A program made the position numbers and the translations under genes. Below, one piece after another: positions 43,248-51,906 of a stretch of DNA of 64,000 nucleotides. The notes beneath the pieces are model-generated. The model worked only from the letters and a program-made list of their open reading frames with translations. It was not told the DNA's origin and searched no databases. The first letter of the stretch is position 1. Every line of letters starts with the position of its first letter. Source of the stretch: Pseudarthrobacter sp. W1I19 (lineage in GTDB: Bacteria; Actinomycetota; Actinomycetes; Actinomycetales; Micrococcaceae); contig NZ_JAUSZR010000001.1 in NCBI RefSeq assembly GCF_030817835.1, positions 2,418,001 to 2,482,000 on the forward strand, read 5' to 3'.

Positions 43248-45404
43248 ATGAGCGGGTGGAATGCGGACACTGCAGCCGGGCCGCTGGGGGCTGGCAGTGT
43301 GACATTAGTGGATGGTTCATCGTTCTGCATTTCCTCTCCGAACGGGGATATACATCCAGAGCATCCCCATGGGGTTTTCTTAGAGGACATCCGCGTCCTC
43401 TCCCGCTGGGAGCTAACGGTAGACGGGGCACCGTTGGAGCCGCTGGCGGCGAAAGCGAAGGAGCCATACCGGGGCCTGTTTGCCGGGCGGGTACTGCGCT
43501 CTGATGGGTACGCGGACAGCCCGTTGATCGTGGAACGCCTCCGCGAGTTGGGTGCCGGTATTCAGGAGCAGGTTACGCTCCGGAACTACTCCCCCACACC
43601 GGTGGAGTGCGTCGTTTCCCTCAAGGTTGAGGCGGACTTCGCGGACCTTTTCGAGGTGAAAGATGCTCGCATCCAGCGGCACTGGGAGGAGTCCCGCGAG
43701 GCGGTGGGCGACGTCCTCAACATCCGGGCCGCTTGGCGGGACGTCCGCAAGGGCATCGCAATAACGGCCAGCGGTGCCGACTTCGCACACGAGGCCCTGA
43801 CGTATCGGCCAATTGTGGCGCCACACGGTGAATGGAGCACCACGCTGAGCGTGACACCCACATTTGAGGGCACGAGCCCGGTGGTGTCACCAATTCGCCA
43901 GGCCGCGGGCCAACTGTCGCCGCGTGACCGCCGTCGGCAAGAGTGGGTGAAGAAGATTCCCGTCTTGCAGACGGGGAACGCTTCCATCGAACGCACTCTG
44001 CGACGCAGCTATGACGACTTGGGAGCGCTCCGGATCGAAGATCCGGAGCATCCTGAGCGGATCGTAGTGGCTGCGGGGGCGCCTTGGTTCATGGCATTGT
44101 TCGGGCGGGACTCGCTGTGGGCGTCTCTCATGGCGCTGTCAGTGGACCCTTCCCTGGCCCTTGGTACTATCCAGACGCTGGCTGACCGTCAGGGAAGCGT
44201 CACGGATGCTATGAGCGAAGAAGAGCCGGGCAAGATCCTGCACGAGGTCCGGCTCGATGTCTCTACCGGGTTGGCGTTAGGTGGCAAGTCCGCTTACTTC
44301 GGCAGCGTTGACGCCACCCCCCTCTTCGTAATGCTGCTGGGGGAAGTCAGCCGCTGGGGCTTCGCCAAAGACACCATCGATGCGCTGCTGCCCCATGCTG
44401 ACCGCGCGCTGGCTTGGATCCAAGATTACGGGGATCGCGACGGTGACGGATTTGTAGAGTATGAGCGGCTGAACGACCGGGGGCTGATCAATCAGGGCTG
44501 GAAGGACTCCTGGGACGGCATCAATTTTGCAGACGGCAGGATGGCAGAGCCGCCAATCGCGTTGTGTGAGGTTCAGGCCTACGTCTATGCCGCGTACCTT
44601 GCCCGTTCCTGGATGGCCTACGACTCAGGGGACGTGGACTTGGCGATCGAGCTTCGAGACCGCGCCGCGCTGCTGAAACGGCATTTCAACGAACAGTTCT
44701 GGCTACCTGAGCGCGGCTACTACGCCATTGCGCTGGACCGCCACAAGCAGCCTGTGGATGCCTGCGCGTCCAATATGGGACAGTGCCTGCTGTTCGGAAT
44801 CATAGATGAAGACAAGGCGCCGCTGGTTGCCGAGCGTCTGATGTCTCCGGAGATGTTCAGCGGCTGGGGCGTGCGGACCCTTGCGAGCGACATGGGCGCG
44901 TACAACCCTGCAAGCTACCACAACGGATCGGTTTGGCCCCACGATAATGCCATTATTGCCGCCGGATTGTTGCGCTATGGCTTCGTGGAGCAGGCCCAGC
45001 TGATCTCCACTGCCCTGCTGGAGGCGGCCGACTATTCGACAGGACGATTGCCCGAATTGTTCTGTGGCTTCAGCCGCGAGCACTTCGATGAGCCAGTGCC
45101 TTATCCCACGGCCTGCTCGCCGCAGGCCTGGGCTGCGACTACTCCAATCATGTTGATAAAGAGTCTGATGGGTTATTATCCGGATGTTGCCCTCGGTGGC
45201 TTGTGGATGGATCCAGCCCTTCCGGAATCCTACGGCGACCTGCACATCACCAACGCTCCGATGGCCGAGGGCCGGATCACGATCGACATCAAAGGTTCCA
45301 CCACGACTATTAATGGGTTGCCAAAGGGCATGTCGTTTCATACTGGACCCCGACCTTGGATGGCTGACTTAGTGGAACAGGCCAGAATGCGCAGAAAGAT
45401 TTGA
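43248..45404 (+). CDS. Glycogen debranching enzyme-like protein (GDE_N_bis + glucosidase fold), copy 2
   Basis: This 718-residue paralogue of the gene at 9174 is collinear throughout (SGWNADTAAGPLGAGSVTLV, SFCISSPNGDIHPEHPHGVF, APWFMALFGRDSLWAS, NQGWKDSWDGINFADG, SYHNGSVWPHDNAI, ACSPQAWAATTP). Third-codon positions appear less GC-rich than in copy 1. GGAGGGG precedes the ATG. Same orientation as copy 1, 34 kb apart. It is probably an alpha-glucan or glucoside hydrolase; the reason for two copies is unknown. Confidence 0.85.
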   Translation: MSGWNADTAAGPLGAGSVTLVDGSSFCISSPNGDIHPEHPHGVFLEDIRVLSRWELTVDGAPLEPLAAKAKEPYRGLFAGRVLRSDGYADSPLIVERLRELGAGIQEQVTLRNYSPTPVECVVSLKVEADFADLFEVKDARIQRHWEESREAVGDVLNIRAAWRDVRKGIAITASGADFAHEALTYRPIVAPHGEWSTTLSVTPTFEGTSPVVSPIRQAAGQLSPRDRRRQEWVKKIPVLQTGNASIERTLRRSYDDLGALRIEDPEHPERIVVAAGAPWFMALFGRDSLWASLMALSVDPSLALGTIQTLADRQGSVTDAMSEEEPGKILHEVRLDVSTGLALGGKSAYFGSVDATPLFVMLLGEVSRWGFAKDTIDALLPHADRALAWIQDYGDRDGDGFVEYERLNDRGLINQGWKDSWDGINFADGRMAEPPIALCEVQAYVYAAYLARSWMAYDSGDVDLAIELRDRAALLKRHFNEQFWLPERGYYAIALDRHKQPVDACASNMGQCLLFGIIDEDKAPLVAERLMSPEMFSGWGVRTLASDMGAYNPASYHNGSVWPHDNAIIAAGLLRYGFVEQAQLISTALLEAADYSTGRLPELFCGFSREHFDEPVPYPTACSPQAWAATTPIMLIKSLMGYYPDVALGGLWMDPALPESYGDLHITNAPMAEGRITIDIKGSTTTINGLPKGMSFHTGPRPWMADLVEQARMRRKI

Positions 45405-45772
45405 CCGCGACCATGCCGAAACTCACGTGGTCCCCAGGACGACGCAACCCTCATCCGCAACCCGAGGGGTTGAAAGGCACGCCCTACTTACTATTGTTGG
45501 GCGGCTCGTGTCCCGCGGATCCGCCGCCCTGACTTTGACCCGTCCCTTTATCTACAGCCAAATGGGTCGTCAGTGGTTTGAATTGCAGCCTGTCCGTCGG
45601 GCGGACCGACTCGTCGGGCATCGTTGAGGGCACAACACATCAAACCAAAAAGAGACTCCTCCGAACCTAACAAATCAGGAGGCCACGAGGATTGGAGGCA
45701 TCTGCGACTGAAGGACAAGCCAGTGGGTTTCCAGAGCCAGTAAGGGCCCGGGTTTCTAGGGTGTGGCTTCAC
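45405..45772. other. Stretch without a gene
   Basis: About 370 bp between the debranching enzyme and the end of a minus-strand two-gene operon. No RNA, repeat or clear terminator was identified. Confidence 0.35.
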
Positions 45773-46099
45773 TCACGACGTGCTTGTAGAGCACCGCGCG
45801 GAGCGGCGCGCTGGGGCTTTGATGGCTTTCCACAGCCCAAACTGTGTAGCCGTCCGTTCGGTAATGAGCCGACGGTCCCACTGACCTACAAGCCAAAAGG
45901 CAGACCCGTCGGGCATAACGGTGTCCACCAGTCCGACGGTGGGGCAAGATCTTCCGTTGCTCACTGTAACGATCGAATGGCGCTTCAGGTCGTCCCATCC
46001 CGTCAAGGGGTTGCCCAGCAAGAGGGTTGCGTCAGCCGAGCGGTCAACCAAAAAGTACCGGAGCTCGCCCTCCAGATAGCCTTGAACCACTTCGGTCAT
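45773..46099 (-). CDS. Uncharacterised 108-residue protein, second gene of a TetR-controlled operon
   Basis: MTEVVQGYLEGELRYFLVDR, then ADATLLLGNPLTGWDDLKRHSIVTV and VGLVDTVMPDGSAFWLVGQWDRRLITERTA: a beta-rich soluble protein with no signal peptide or known family. It begins 19 bp after the 50-residue ORF upstream and shares its promoter, which carries the pnb-type operator. It may be an accessory protein of nitroaromatic metabolism; this rests only on the promoter. Confidence 0.55.
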   Translation of the reverse strand: MTEVVQGYLEGELRYFLVDRSADATLLLGNPLTGWDDLKRHSIVTVSNGRSCPTVGLVDTVMPDGSAFWLVGQWDRRLITERTATQFGLWKAIKAPARRSARCSTSTS

Positions 46100-46118
46100 G
46101 CTCGTTCGGCCCCGACAA

Positions 46119-46271
46119 TCAGTTTGGTCGTGAGCTGATGGTGTGCAGTTCAGCATTCCACCCCGATGCAACTAGATCCATAAAGTCCTTATAGGACGGC
46201 GTGGAGTAATAGTCAGCGTAACGCAGGGCAACAGCTGACGTTGGCGGAGTGTCCTGATCAAGCGTTTGCAC
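46119..46271 (-). CDS. Uncharacterised 50-residue protein, first gene of a TetR-controlled operon
   Basis: GTG at 46271, preceded by ATGGAGGTGAGTTGTA with a full GGAGGTGA ribosome binding site, opens a frame MQTLDQDTPPTSAVALRYAD, then YYSTPSYKDFMDLVASGWNAELHTISSRPN. It has no membrane segment. The leader from the predicted start site (about 46312) is about 40 bases. It resembles no family I know. The excellent ribosome binding site and promoter make it likely to be real. Confidence 0.55.
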   Translation of the reverse strand: MQTLDQDTPPTSAVALRYADYYSTPSYKDFMDLVASGWNAELHTISSRPN

Positions 46272-46318
46272 TACAACTCACCTCCATTGATTACTAGTGC
46301 CTGTGTTGATATAAAAAA

Positions 46319-46360
46319 AGACTAACGGTAAGATACGTTACGGTCAATAGATGTAACGTA
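46319..46360 (-). promoter_or_regulatory. TetR-type operator/promoter in front of the small two-gene operon
   Basis: On the minus strand: TTGACC (46342-46347), 17 bp, TAGTCT (46319-46324). The -35 box is inside the inverted repeat TACGTTAC-N11-GTAACGTA (46334-46360). The same layout is found in front of pnbB, the MFS carrier and the small-ORF/DoxX pair. Confidence 0.75.
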
Positions 46361-46439
46361 TTGTTGATATCGCAAAGCCCTTGACTGCGGGAGAGTTCTT
46401 GAAGCTTCTCCCTCTAGAAATCCAGTTACGGAACGAGTC

Positions 46440-47105
46440 CTAGACAGCCTTGAGCGGGATGGATACCAGTTCTTGGAGTTCTTCGAGGGTGCAGCCGAAG
46501 GTTTCGCGGACCTGGACTCCGTCGGGGCCGGTGAGCAAGACGGCTTTGTCGGTGTAGACGCGGGTGACGCAGCCGACGCCGGTGAGCGGGTAGGTGCAGG
46601 TTTCCACGATCTTGGAGGCACCTTCGCGGGTGAGCAGGGTCATCATCACGAACACGTCCTTCGCACCGGTGGCGAGGTCCATGGCACCGCCGACGGCGGG
46701 GATGGCCCCGGGTGCCCCGGTGTGCCAGTTGGCGAGGTCGCCGGTGGCAGAGACCTGGAACGCGCCCAGCACGCAGATGTCCAGGTGCCCGCCGCGCATG
46801 ATCGCGAACGAGTCGGCGTGGTGGAAGTAGGACGCACCCGGGAGTTCGGTGACCGGGATCTTGCCGGCGTTGATGAGGTCCCCGTCGATCTGCTCCCCCT
46901 CGGCGGCGGGTCCCATGCCGAGCATCCCGTTCTCCGTGTGGAGGGTGATGTTCTGTTCCTCGGTGAGGTAGTTGGACACCAGGGTGGGCTGGCCGATGCC
47001 GAGGTTCACGAACGATCCCGGGGCGATGTCCTTGGCCACGAGGCGGGCCAGGTCATCCCGGCCCAGGGGCGTGGCGGAGGTCTGGAGGGATGTTGCAGTG
47101 GTCAT
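46440..47105 (-). CDS. pcaJ: 3-oxoadipate:succinyl-CoA transferase, beta subunit
   Basis: This 221-residue subunit moves CoA from succinyl-CoA to 3-oxoadipate, together with PcaI. The catalytic Glu58 lies in LHTENGMLGMGP. Other marks are VNLGIGQPTLVSNYL, INAGKIPVTELPGASYFHHADSFAIMRGGHLDICVLGAFQVS and GGAMDLATGAKDVFVMM. The ATG at 47105 follows the pcaI stop immediately. Last gene of the pnb/pca series. Confidence 0.95.
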   Translation of the reverse strand: MTTATSLQTSATPLGRDDLARLVAKDIAPGSFVNLGIGQPTLVSNYLTEEQNITLHTENGMLGMGPAAEGEQIDGDLINAGKIPVTELPGASYFHHADSFAIMRGGHLDICVLGAFQVSATGDLANWHTGAPGAIPAVGGAMDLATGAKDVFVMMTLLTREGASKIVETCTYPLTGVGCVTRVYTDKAVLLTGPDGVQVRETFGCTLEELQELVSIPLKAV

Positions 47106-47106
47106 C

Positions 47107-47808
47107 TCAAGCCACCTTCTCGCTAGTGCCGGCGGTGCTGCCCGGGACCGCCGGGACGCGGACAACCGTGTTGACGTAGATTCCGGGGGTCACCACGTTT
47201 TCCGGGTCCAGCGCCCCGGTCGGGACGATTTCGGAGACCTGGACGATGGTCTGCTTCGCGGCGGCGGCCATGATGGGCCCGAAGTTCCGGGCGGTCTTGC
47301 TGTAGACGAGGTTTCCCTTGCCGTCGGCCTTGAGTGCCTTGATCAGGGCGACGTCGGCGTGGATGGGCGTTTCGAAGACCTGGCCGTGGCCGTCGATGAT
47401 CCGGGTTTCCTTGCCTTCGGCGAGCATGGTGCCGTAGCCGGTGGGGGTGAAGAACCCGCCGATCCCGGCCCCGGCGGCGCGGATGCGTTCGGCGAGGTTG
47501 CCCTGCGGGACGAGCTCGAGTTCGATCTCGCCGGCCTTGTACTTGGCGTCGAAGTGCCAGGAATCGGACTGCCGCGGGAAGGAGCAGATCATCTTCTTCA
47601 CCCGGCCCTCCTTGATCAGCAGCGCCAGGCCCTGATCGCCCTGGCCGGCGTTGTTGTTCACCACCGTCAGGTCCCTGGCCCCGCATTCGAGCAGCGCGTC
47701 GATCAGTTCGAACGGCTGCCCGGCGTTGCCGAACCCGCCGATCATCACGGTGGAGCCGTCCTTGATGCCGGCCACGGCCTCCCGGACCGAATCTACAAAG
47801 TTCAGCAT
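47107..47808 (-). CDS. pcaI: 3-oxoadipate:succinyl-CoA transferase, alpha subunit
   Basis: This 233-residue family I CoA-transferase A subunit has the loop GGFGNAGQP at 24-32, then LTVVNNNAGQGDQGLALLIKEGRVKKMICSFPRQSD, and GGFFTPTGYGTMLAEGKETR. It pairs with PcaJ. The stop and next start are adjacent (TGAGATGA). It starts 4 bp after the pcaF stop. Confidence 0.95.
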   Translation of the reverse strand: MLNFVDSVREAVAGIKDGSTVMIGGFGNAGQPFELIDALLECGARDLTVVNNNAGQGDQGLALLIKEGRVKKMICSFPRQSDSWHFDAKYKAGEIELELVPQGNLAERIRAAGAGIGGFFTPTGYGTMLAEGKETRIIDGHGQVFETPIHADVALIKALKADGKGNLVYSKTARNFGPIMAAAAKQTIVQVSEIVPTGALDPENVVTPGIYVNTVVRVPAVPGSTAGTSEKVA

Positions 47809-47812
47809 TCCC

Positions 47813-49042
47813 CTACGCCTTTCCTGCGCTGTTGCCGGAAGCAGTTACGTTTTCCAGGACCACGGCCAGGCCCTGGCCCACACCGATGCAGATCGCCGCG
47901 ACGCCCCACCGTTCCCCGGAGGCCTGCAGGGACCGGGCCAGGGTGCCCAGGATCCGGGTGCCGGAGGCGCCGAGCGGGTGGCCCATCGCGATGGCGCCGC
48001 CGTGCCGGTTCACCATGGCGGGGTCGATGCCCCAGGCGTTGATGCAGGCCAGCGACTGCGCGGCGAACGCTTCGTTAAGTTCGACGGCGCCCACCTGGTC
48101 CCAGCCGATGCCCGCCTTCGCCAATGCTTTGTTCGCCGCCTCCACCGGTGCGAACCCGAAGTACTGCGGATCATTACCGTGCGCACCACGCCCGGCAATA
48201 CGGGCCAGGGGCTCCAGGCCCAGCAGCCCGGCGGCGGCCTCGGATCCCACCCAGGCCGCGGAGGCGCCGTCGGACAACGGGGACGCGTTGCCGGCGGTGA
48301 CCGTGCCTCCCACCTCGGCGCCCTCCGGCTCGGAACGGAACACCGTCTTCAGGGCCGCGAGTTTCTCCGCGGTGGAACCGGGGCGGATGCCCTCGTCCCG
48401 GACCAGGTCAGTTCCCGGCACCGGTGCCACGAGGTTGTCGTAGAAGCCCTCGTCCCACGCTGCCGCGGAGAGGTTGTGGGAATCAGCGGCGAATTCGTCC
48501 TGCGCCTGCCGGGACACACCGTACTTTTCGCGCAGCCGTTCGGTGGCCTCGCCCAGGGAGATGGTCCACTCCTTGGGCATCGCCTTGTTCACCAGCCGCC
48601 AGCCCAGGGTGGTGGAGGCCAGCGTCATGTCCCCGGCCGGGTAGGGCTTTTCCGTCTTCGGCAGCACCCAAGGCGCTCGGGACATCGACTCGGCCCCGCC
48701 CACCAGCATCAGGTCGGCGTCGCCGGCGTTGATCTGGCGCGAAGCGATAATTGCAGCATCCAGCGAGGACCCGCAGAGCCGGTTAACCGTGGTCCCCGGA
48801 ATCGACACCGGAAGGCCCGCCAAAAGCGTTCCCATCCGGGCAATGTTGCGGTTCTCCTCGCCGGCGCCGTTGGCGTTGCCGAACACCACCTCATCAATCC
48901 GCTCCGGGTCCAGCCCGGGAGCGCGCTTTACGGACTCCTTGATCACGTGGGCGGCAAGGTCGTCCGGGCGGACGGCGGCAAGGCCGGAACCGAACTTGCC
49001 AAACGGGGTGCGCACGGCGTCGTACACAAAAGCCTGGTTCAT
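47813..49042 (-). CDS. pcaF: 3-oxoadipyl-CoA thiolase
   Basis: This 409-residue thiolase cleaves 3-oxoadipyl-CoA to succinyl-CoA and acetyl-CoA. It has nucleophile Cys90 in VNRLCGSSLDA, GGAESMSRAPWV, NEAFAAQSLACINAWG, RHGGAIAMGHPLGASGTRI and the second Cys in AAICIGVGQG. The frame is open far upstream over pcaC, but the ATG at 49042 overlaps the pcaC stop by four bases and gives the family N-terminus MNQAFVYDAVRTPFGKFG. Confidence 0.95.
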   Translation of the reverse strand: MNQAFVYDAVRTPFGKFGSGLAAVRPDDLAAHVIKESVKRAPGLDPERIDEVVFGNANGAGEENRNIARMGTLLAGLPVSIPGTTVNRLCGSSLDAAIIASRQINAGDADLMLVGGAESMSRAPWVLPKTEKPYPAGDMTLASTTLGWRLVNKAMPKEWTISLGEATERLREKYGVSRQAQDEFAADSHNLSAAAWDEGFYDNLVAPVPGTDLVRDEGIRPGSTAEKLAALKTVFRSEPEGAEVGGTVTAGNASPLSDGASAAWVGSEAAAGLLGLEPLARIAGRGAHGNDPQYFGFAPVEAANKALAKAGIGWDQVGAVELNEAFAAQSLACINAWGIDPAMVNRHGGAIAMGHPLGASGTRILGTLARSLQASGERWGVAAICIGVGQGLAVVLENVTASGNSAGKA

Positions 49043-49464
49043 GAGGTTGTATCCATTTCTCGAAAGACCTGCTGGGCGGTTTTGAAGGCGGTGTTCGCGG
49101 ACGGGACGCCGCAGTAGATGGCGGTCTGGAGCAGGATTTCCTTGATCTCGTCCCTGCTCAGGCCGTTGGTAAGGGCCGCGCGGATGTGCATCGCCAGCTC
49201 TTCCCAGTGCCCGTGCGCCACCATCGCCGTGATGGTCACGGCGGACCGCATCTGCCGGGTCAGGCCCGGCCGGGTCCAGATGCCACCCCACGCGATCCGC
49301 GTGATCATGTCCTGGAAGTCCTCGGTGAACCCATCCTTGTTGGCATTGGCCCGGTCCACGTGCGCATCGCCCAGGACTTCGCGGCGGACCACCATGCCGC
49401 CGTCGTAAATCTCCTGGCTGCTGGCGCCGGGCTGGACCACGCCGTGCCGCTCCGTCCCGCTCAC
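49039..49464 (-). CDS. pcaC: 4-carboxymuconolactone decarboxylase
   Basis: This 141-residue enzyme converts 4-carboxymuconolactone to 3-oxoadipate enol-lactone. It has YDGGMVVRREVLGDAHVDRANANKDGFTEDFQDMITRIAWGGIWTRPGLTRQMRSAVTI and HWEELAMHIRAALTNGLSRDEIKEILLQTAIYCGVPSANTAF. These match PcaC proper, not the AhpD-type relatives elsewhere in the window. It is separate from PcaD here (not a fused PcaL). Overlaps pcaD by four bases. Confidence 0.94.
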   Translation of the reverse strand: MSGTERHGVVQPGASSQEIYDGGMVVRREVLGDAHVDRANANKDGFTEDFQDMITRIAWGGIWTRPGLTRQMRSAVTITAMVAHGHWEELAMHIRAALTNGLSRDEIKEILLQTAIYCGVPSANTAFKTAQQVFREMDTTS

Positions 49465-50291
49465 TTGGCCGCCTCCCGTGATTCGGCCCAGGCCAGGAGC
49501 CCGCGCATCAGCTCCGCCAGGTGGGCGGGCGCCTCGGCGGGGGCAAGGTGGGCCACTCCCTCGAGCGTGACGGCGGTGGCGGTGCCGCCGCCCGCGGTGA
49601 TCCCGGCCGCCACTTCCTCAGCCATCGACGGCGTGGCCACGCCATCCAGCGCCCCGGCAATAACCTGCGTGGGGACGCGGATGGCGCCGAGTTCGTCGCG
49701 CACGTCAAAGGCCGCCAGGGCCTCGCAGCAGAAGGCGTAACTGAAGCGGTCGGCGTCACGCAGGGCATGCAGGAGCCTGCTGCTCAGCTCAGGCTCACGG
49801 TCCATAAAACCAGGAGCGAACCAACGCTGGGCCGAACCCTGGATCATCACCGGCGTCCCCTGGTTCCGGACCGTTTCGGCGCGCTCCAGCCAACCCTCAG
49901 GGGTGCCCATCTTGGCCCCGCTGTTTTGAACGGAGAGGCTCTTGAGCCGCTCCCCGTGCTTGATGCCGAGCTGCAGGCCGGTGGCGCCGCCCAGGGAGAC
50001 CCCCGCATAGTGGAACGCCTCGCCGGGGGCGATGGAATCCATAAGGCCCACCACGGCGTCCGCCAGCGCAGCCACGTCAAACGTCTCCGTCGCCGCGGGC
50101 GAGACACCATGGCCCGGCAGGTCCCAGGCCACCACGTCGTAGTCGGTCCCCAACAGCGAGGCGGCCCTGTTCCACAGGATCGAGGACGTGCCCAGGGACG
50201 GGCCCACCACCAGCAGGGGGTGCTCGCCCAAGGGCCGCTGGGGTGACAACAGCACTGCCTTCAGGACTGGTTTAGCCACGGGAAGCTCCAT
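49461..50291 (-). CDS. pcaD: 3-oxoadipate enol-lactone hydrolase
   Basis: This 276-residue alpha/beta hydrolase opens the enol-lactone to 3-oxoadipate. Nucleophile Ser99 is in YAGVSLGGATGLQLG, the oxyanion region is VVGPSLGTSSILWNRAA, and the acid and His are in VIAGALDGVATP and LEGVAHLAPAEAP. It stands first after the gap where pcaB would be expected. Confidence 0.92.
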   Translation of the reverse strand: MELPVAKPVLKAVLLSPQRPLGEHPLLVVGPSLGTSSILWNRAASLLGTDYDVVAWDLPGHGVSPAATETFDVAALADAVVGLMDSIAPGEAFHYAGVSLGGATGLQLGIKHGERLKSLSVQNSGAKMGTPEGWLERAETVRNQGTPVMIQGSAQRWFAPGFMDREPELSSRLLHALRDADRFSYAFCCEALAAFDVRDELGAIRVPTQVIAGALDGVATPSMAEEVAAGITAGGGTATAVTLEGVAHLAPAEAPAHLAELMRGLLAWAESREAAK

Positions 50292-50539
50292 TCAACGCGG
50301 CGTAAGGGGAACGGAGTGCCCGTTGGGTTGGGAGGCACGCCGAGGATCCGCCGGCGGCTCAGGGTTACGTGCAGAAGAAGACTCGTTAGTGCCTTGCGGA
50401 TGAAATGGCGTCGTGCTTCTGTCGCACCTCTTCTGTGGACAAGACTCCCTTCTCGGACAGGCAGCGCTGCCCGAGGAGCGCAGCGGCAGCGGTCGCGGCT
50501 CCCATTCGGCAGGGGACTTTTCTGAGCTGGCCGCGTCAG
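50292..50539. other. Gap between pcaG and pcaD where pcaB is expected
   Basis: About 250 bp between pcaG and pcaD, wider than the other joints in this otherwise overlapping gene series. An open minus-strand frame runs through it, but nothing in any frame resembles 3-carboxymuconate cycloisomerase (fumarase/aspartase fold). It may be the scar of a deleted gene. Confidence 0.5.
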
Positions 50540-51097
50540 TCACTGGAAGTCCAGGAAGACTGTCTCGCCCTCACCCTGCAGGCGGATGTCAAAGGCCAGG
50601 CCGCCGTCGGAATCACGCCGGGCGATGAGCGTCTTGCGGCGCTCGGGCTCCAGCGAGGTGAGCAGGGGATCATTGGCCAGCGCCTCGGTGTCCTCCGGAA
50701 GGTAGATCCGGGTGAAGAGCCGGTTGGTCAGGCCGCGGGCAAAGATGGCCACGGAGATGAACGCCGCCGCACCTGGCTTGGTGGGACCCGGGTTGACGGT
50801 GGTGAAGGTGTACGCGCCGGAGTTTCCCACCGCGCCGCGGCCCCAGCCGGTGAAGGTGTAGCCGTCGCGGACCAGGGAACCCGTCTTCTGAACGATCCTG
50901 CCCTCGGCGTCGGGCTGCCAGATTTCCAGGATGGCATCCACAACGTCCTGGCCGGATCCGTCGTAGACCGTGCCCTGCAGGCGGATGGAGCCGGGTGAGC
51001 CGGGGGCCAGGAGTTCGTTGTCCTTTTCGTACGGCAGGGCGTAGCCGTAGAAGGGGCCCACCGTCTGGGCGGGGGTGGGTACCAGTTTGGTGCTCAT
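50540..51097 (-). CDS. pcaG: Protocatechuate 3,4-dioxygenase, alpha subunit
   Basis: This 185-residue structural subunit has TPAQTVGPFYGYALPY, the beta-sandwich with AILEIWQPDAEGRI and ISVAIFARGLTNRLFTRIYLPEDTEA. It lacks the iron-ligating Tyr/His set, as is normal for alpha subunits, and pairs with PcaH. The ATG at 51097 lies 4 bp after the pcaH stop. Confidence 0.94.
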   Translation of the reverse strand: MSTKLVPTPAQTVGPFYGYALPYEKDNELLAPGSPGSIRLQGTVYDGSGQDVVDAILEIWQPDAEGRIVQKTGSLVRDGYTFTGWGRGAVGNSGAYTFTTVNPGPTKPGAAAFISVAIFARGLTNRLFTRIYLPEDTEALANDPLLTSLEPERRKTLIARRDSDGGLAFDIRLQGEGETVFLDFQ

Positions 51098-51101
51098 CGT
51101 C

Positions 51102-51884
51102 TTACTCCTCGTCACTGTCTGCGCCCAGCGCCTCGTTTTCCGTCCAGGTCCGCTTGGGACCGGTCAGGACAATGTCCCAGTTGTAGCCCAGCGCCCACTC
51201 GGGTTCGGTGAGGCTGTGATCGTAGTTGGCCACGAGCCGGTCCCGGGCGTCCTGGTCAACGATGGTCTGGTAGATGGGGTCCAGCGGGAAGAGCTGGTCG
51301 CCGGGGAAGTACATCTGCGTGATGATGCGCTGGGTGAACTCGGTGCCGAACAGCGAGAAGTGGATGTGTGCCGGGCGCCAGGCATTGAGGTGGTTCTTCC
51401 AGGGGTAGGCGCCGGGCTTGATGGTGGTGAACCGGTACGAGCCGTCCGGCCCGGTGATGCAGCGGCCAATGCCTGTGAAGTTGGGGTCGATGGGGGCCGG
51501 GTGCTGGTCGCGCTTGTGGATGTAGCGGCCGGAGGCGTTGGCCTGCCAAATCTCCACCAACTGCCCGGCCACCGGGCGGCCGTCACCGTCCAGGACCTTG
51601 CCTGCCACAATGATCCGCTCGCCCTGCGGCTCGCCGTTGTGCTGGATGGTCAGGTCCGATTCCAGGGCGTGCACGTCCTGGTGGCCGAACGCCGGGGAGT
51701 ACAGCTCGATGGTCTCCGGGTCAGTGTGATGCAGGCTCTTGGTGGGGTGCCGCAGGATGCTGCTGCGGTACGGCGGGTAGTCCAGCCGCGGCTGGGTCTC
51801 GGCAGGGCCCCCGTCCTTGAGGGCCCGCACGTAGGCATCGCCGATCGCGTTGATCTCAGCACTGAGATCAGCCTGTGTTTCCAA
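51102..51884 (-). CDS. pcaH: Protocatechuate 3,4-dioxygenase, beta (iron) subunit
   Basis: This is the non-heme Fe(III) intradiol subunit that cleaves protocatechuate to 3-carboxymuconate. It has the LDYPPYRSS opening, VEIWQANASGRYIHKRDQHPAP with one Tyr ligand, and KPGAYPWKNHLNAWRPAHIHFSLFG with the second Tyr and the H-x-H iron ligands. Two starts are possible. TTG at 51884 has AGAGGACAAGG before it and gives 260 residues. GTG at 51923 lies inside a strong hairpin and has no binding site. TTG is preferred. Confidence 0.93.
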   Translation of the reverse strand: METQADLSAEINAIGDAYVRALKDGGPAETQPRLDYPPYRSSILRHPTKSLHHTDPETIELYSPAFGHQDVHALESDLTIQHNGEPQGERIIVAGKVLDGDGRPVAGQLVEIWQANASGRYIHKRDQHPAPIDPNFTGIGRCITGPDGSYRFTTIKPGAYPWKNHLNAWRPAHIHFSLFGTEFTQRIITQMYFPGDQLFPLDPIYQTIVDQDARDRLVANYDHSLTEPEWALGYNWDIVLTGPKRTWTENEALGADSDEE

Positions 51885-51906
51885 GGCAATTCCTTGTCCT
51901 CTAAGT

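Noticed and set aside
46972..49117. Long plus-strand frames over pcaJ, pcaI and pcaF
   Set aside because: They are antisense to three intact pathway genes with visible catalytic residues.
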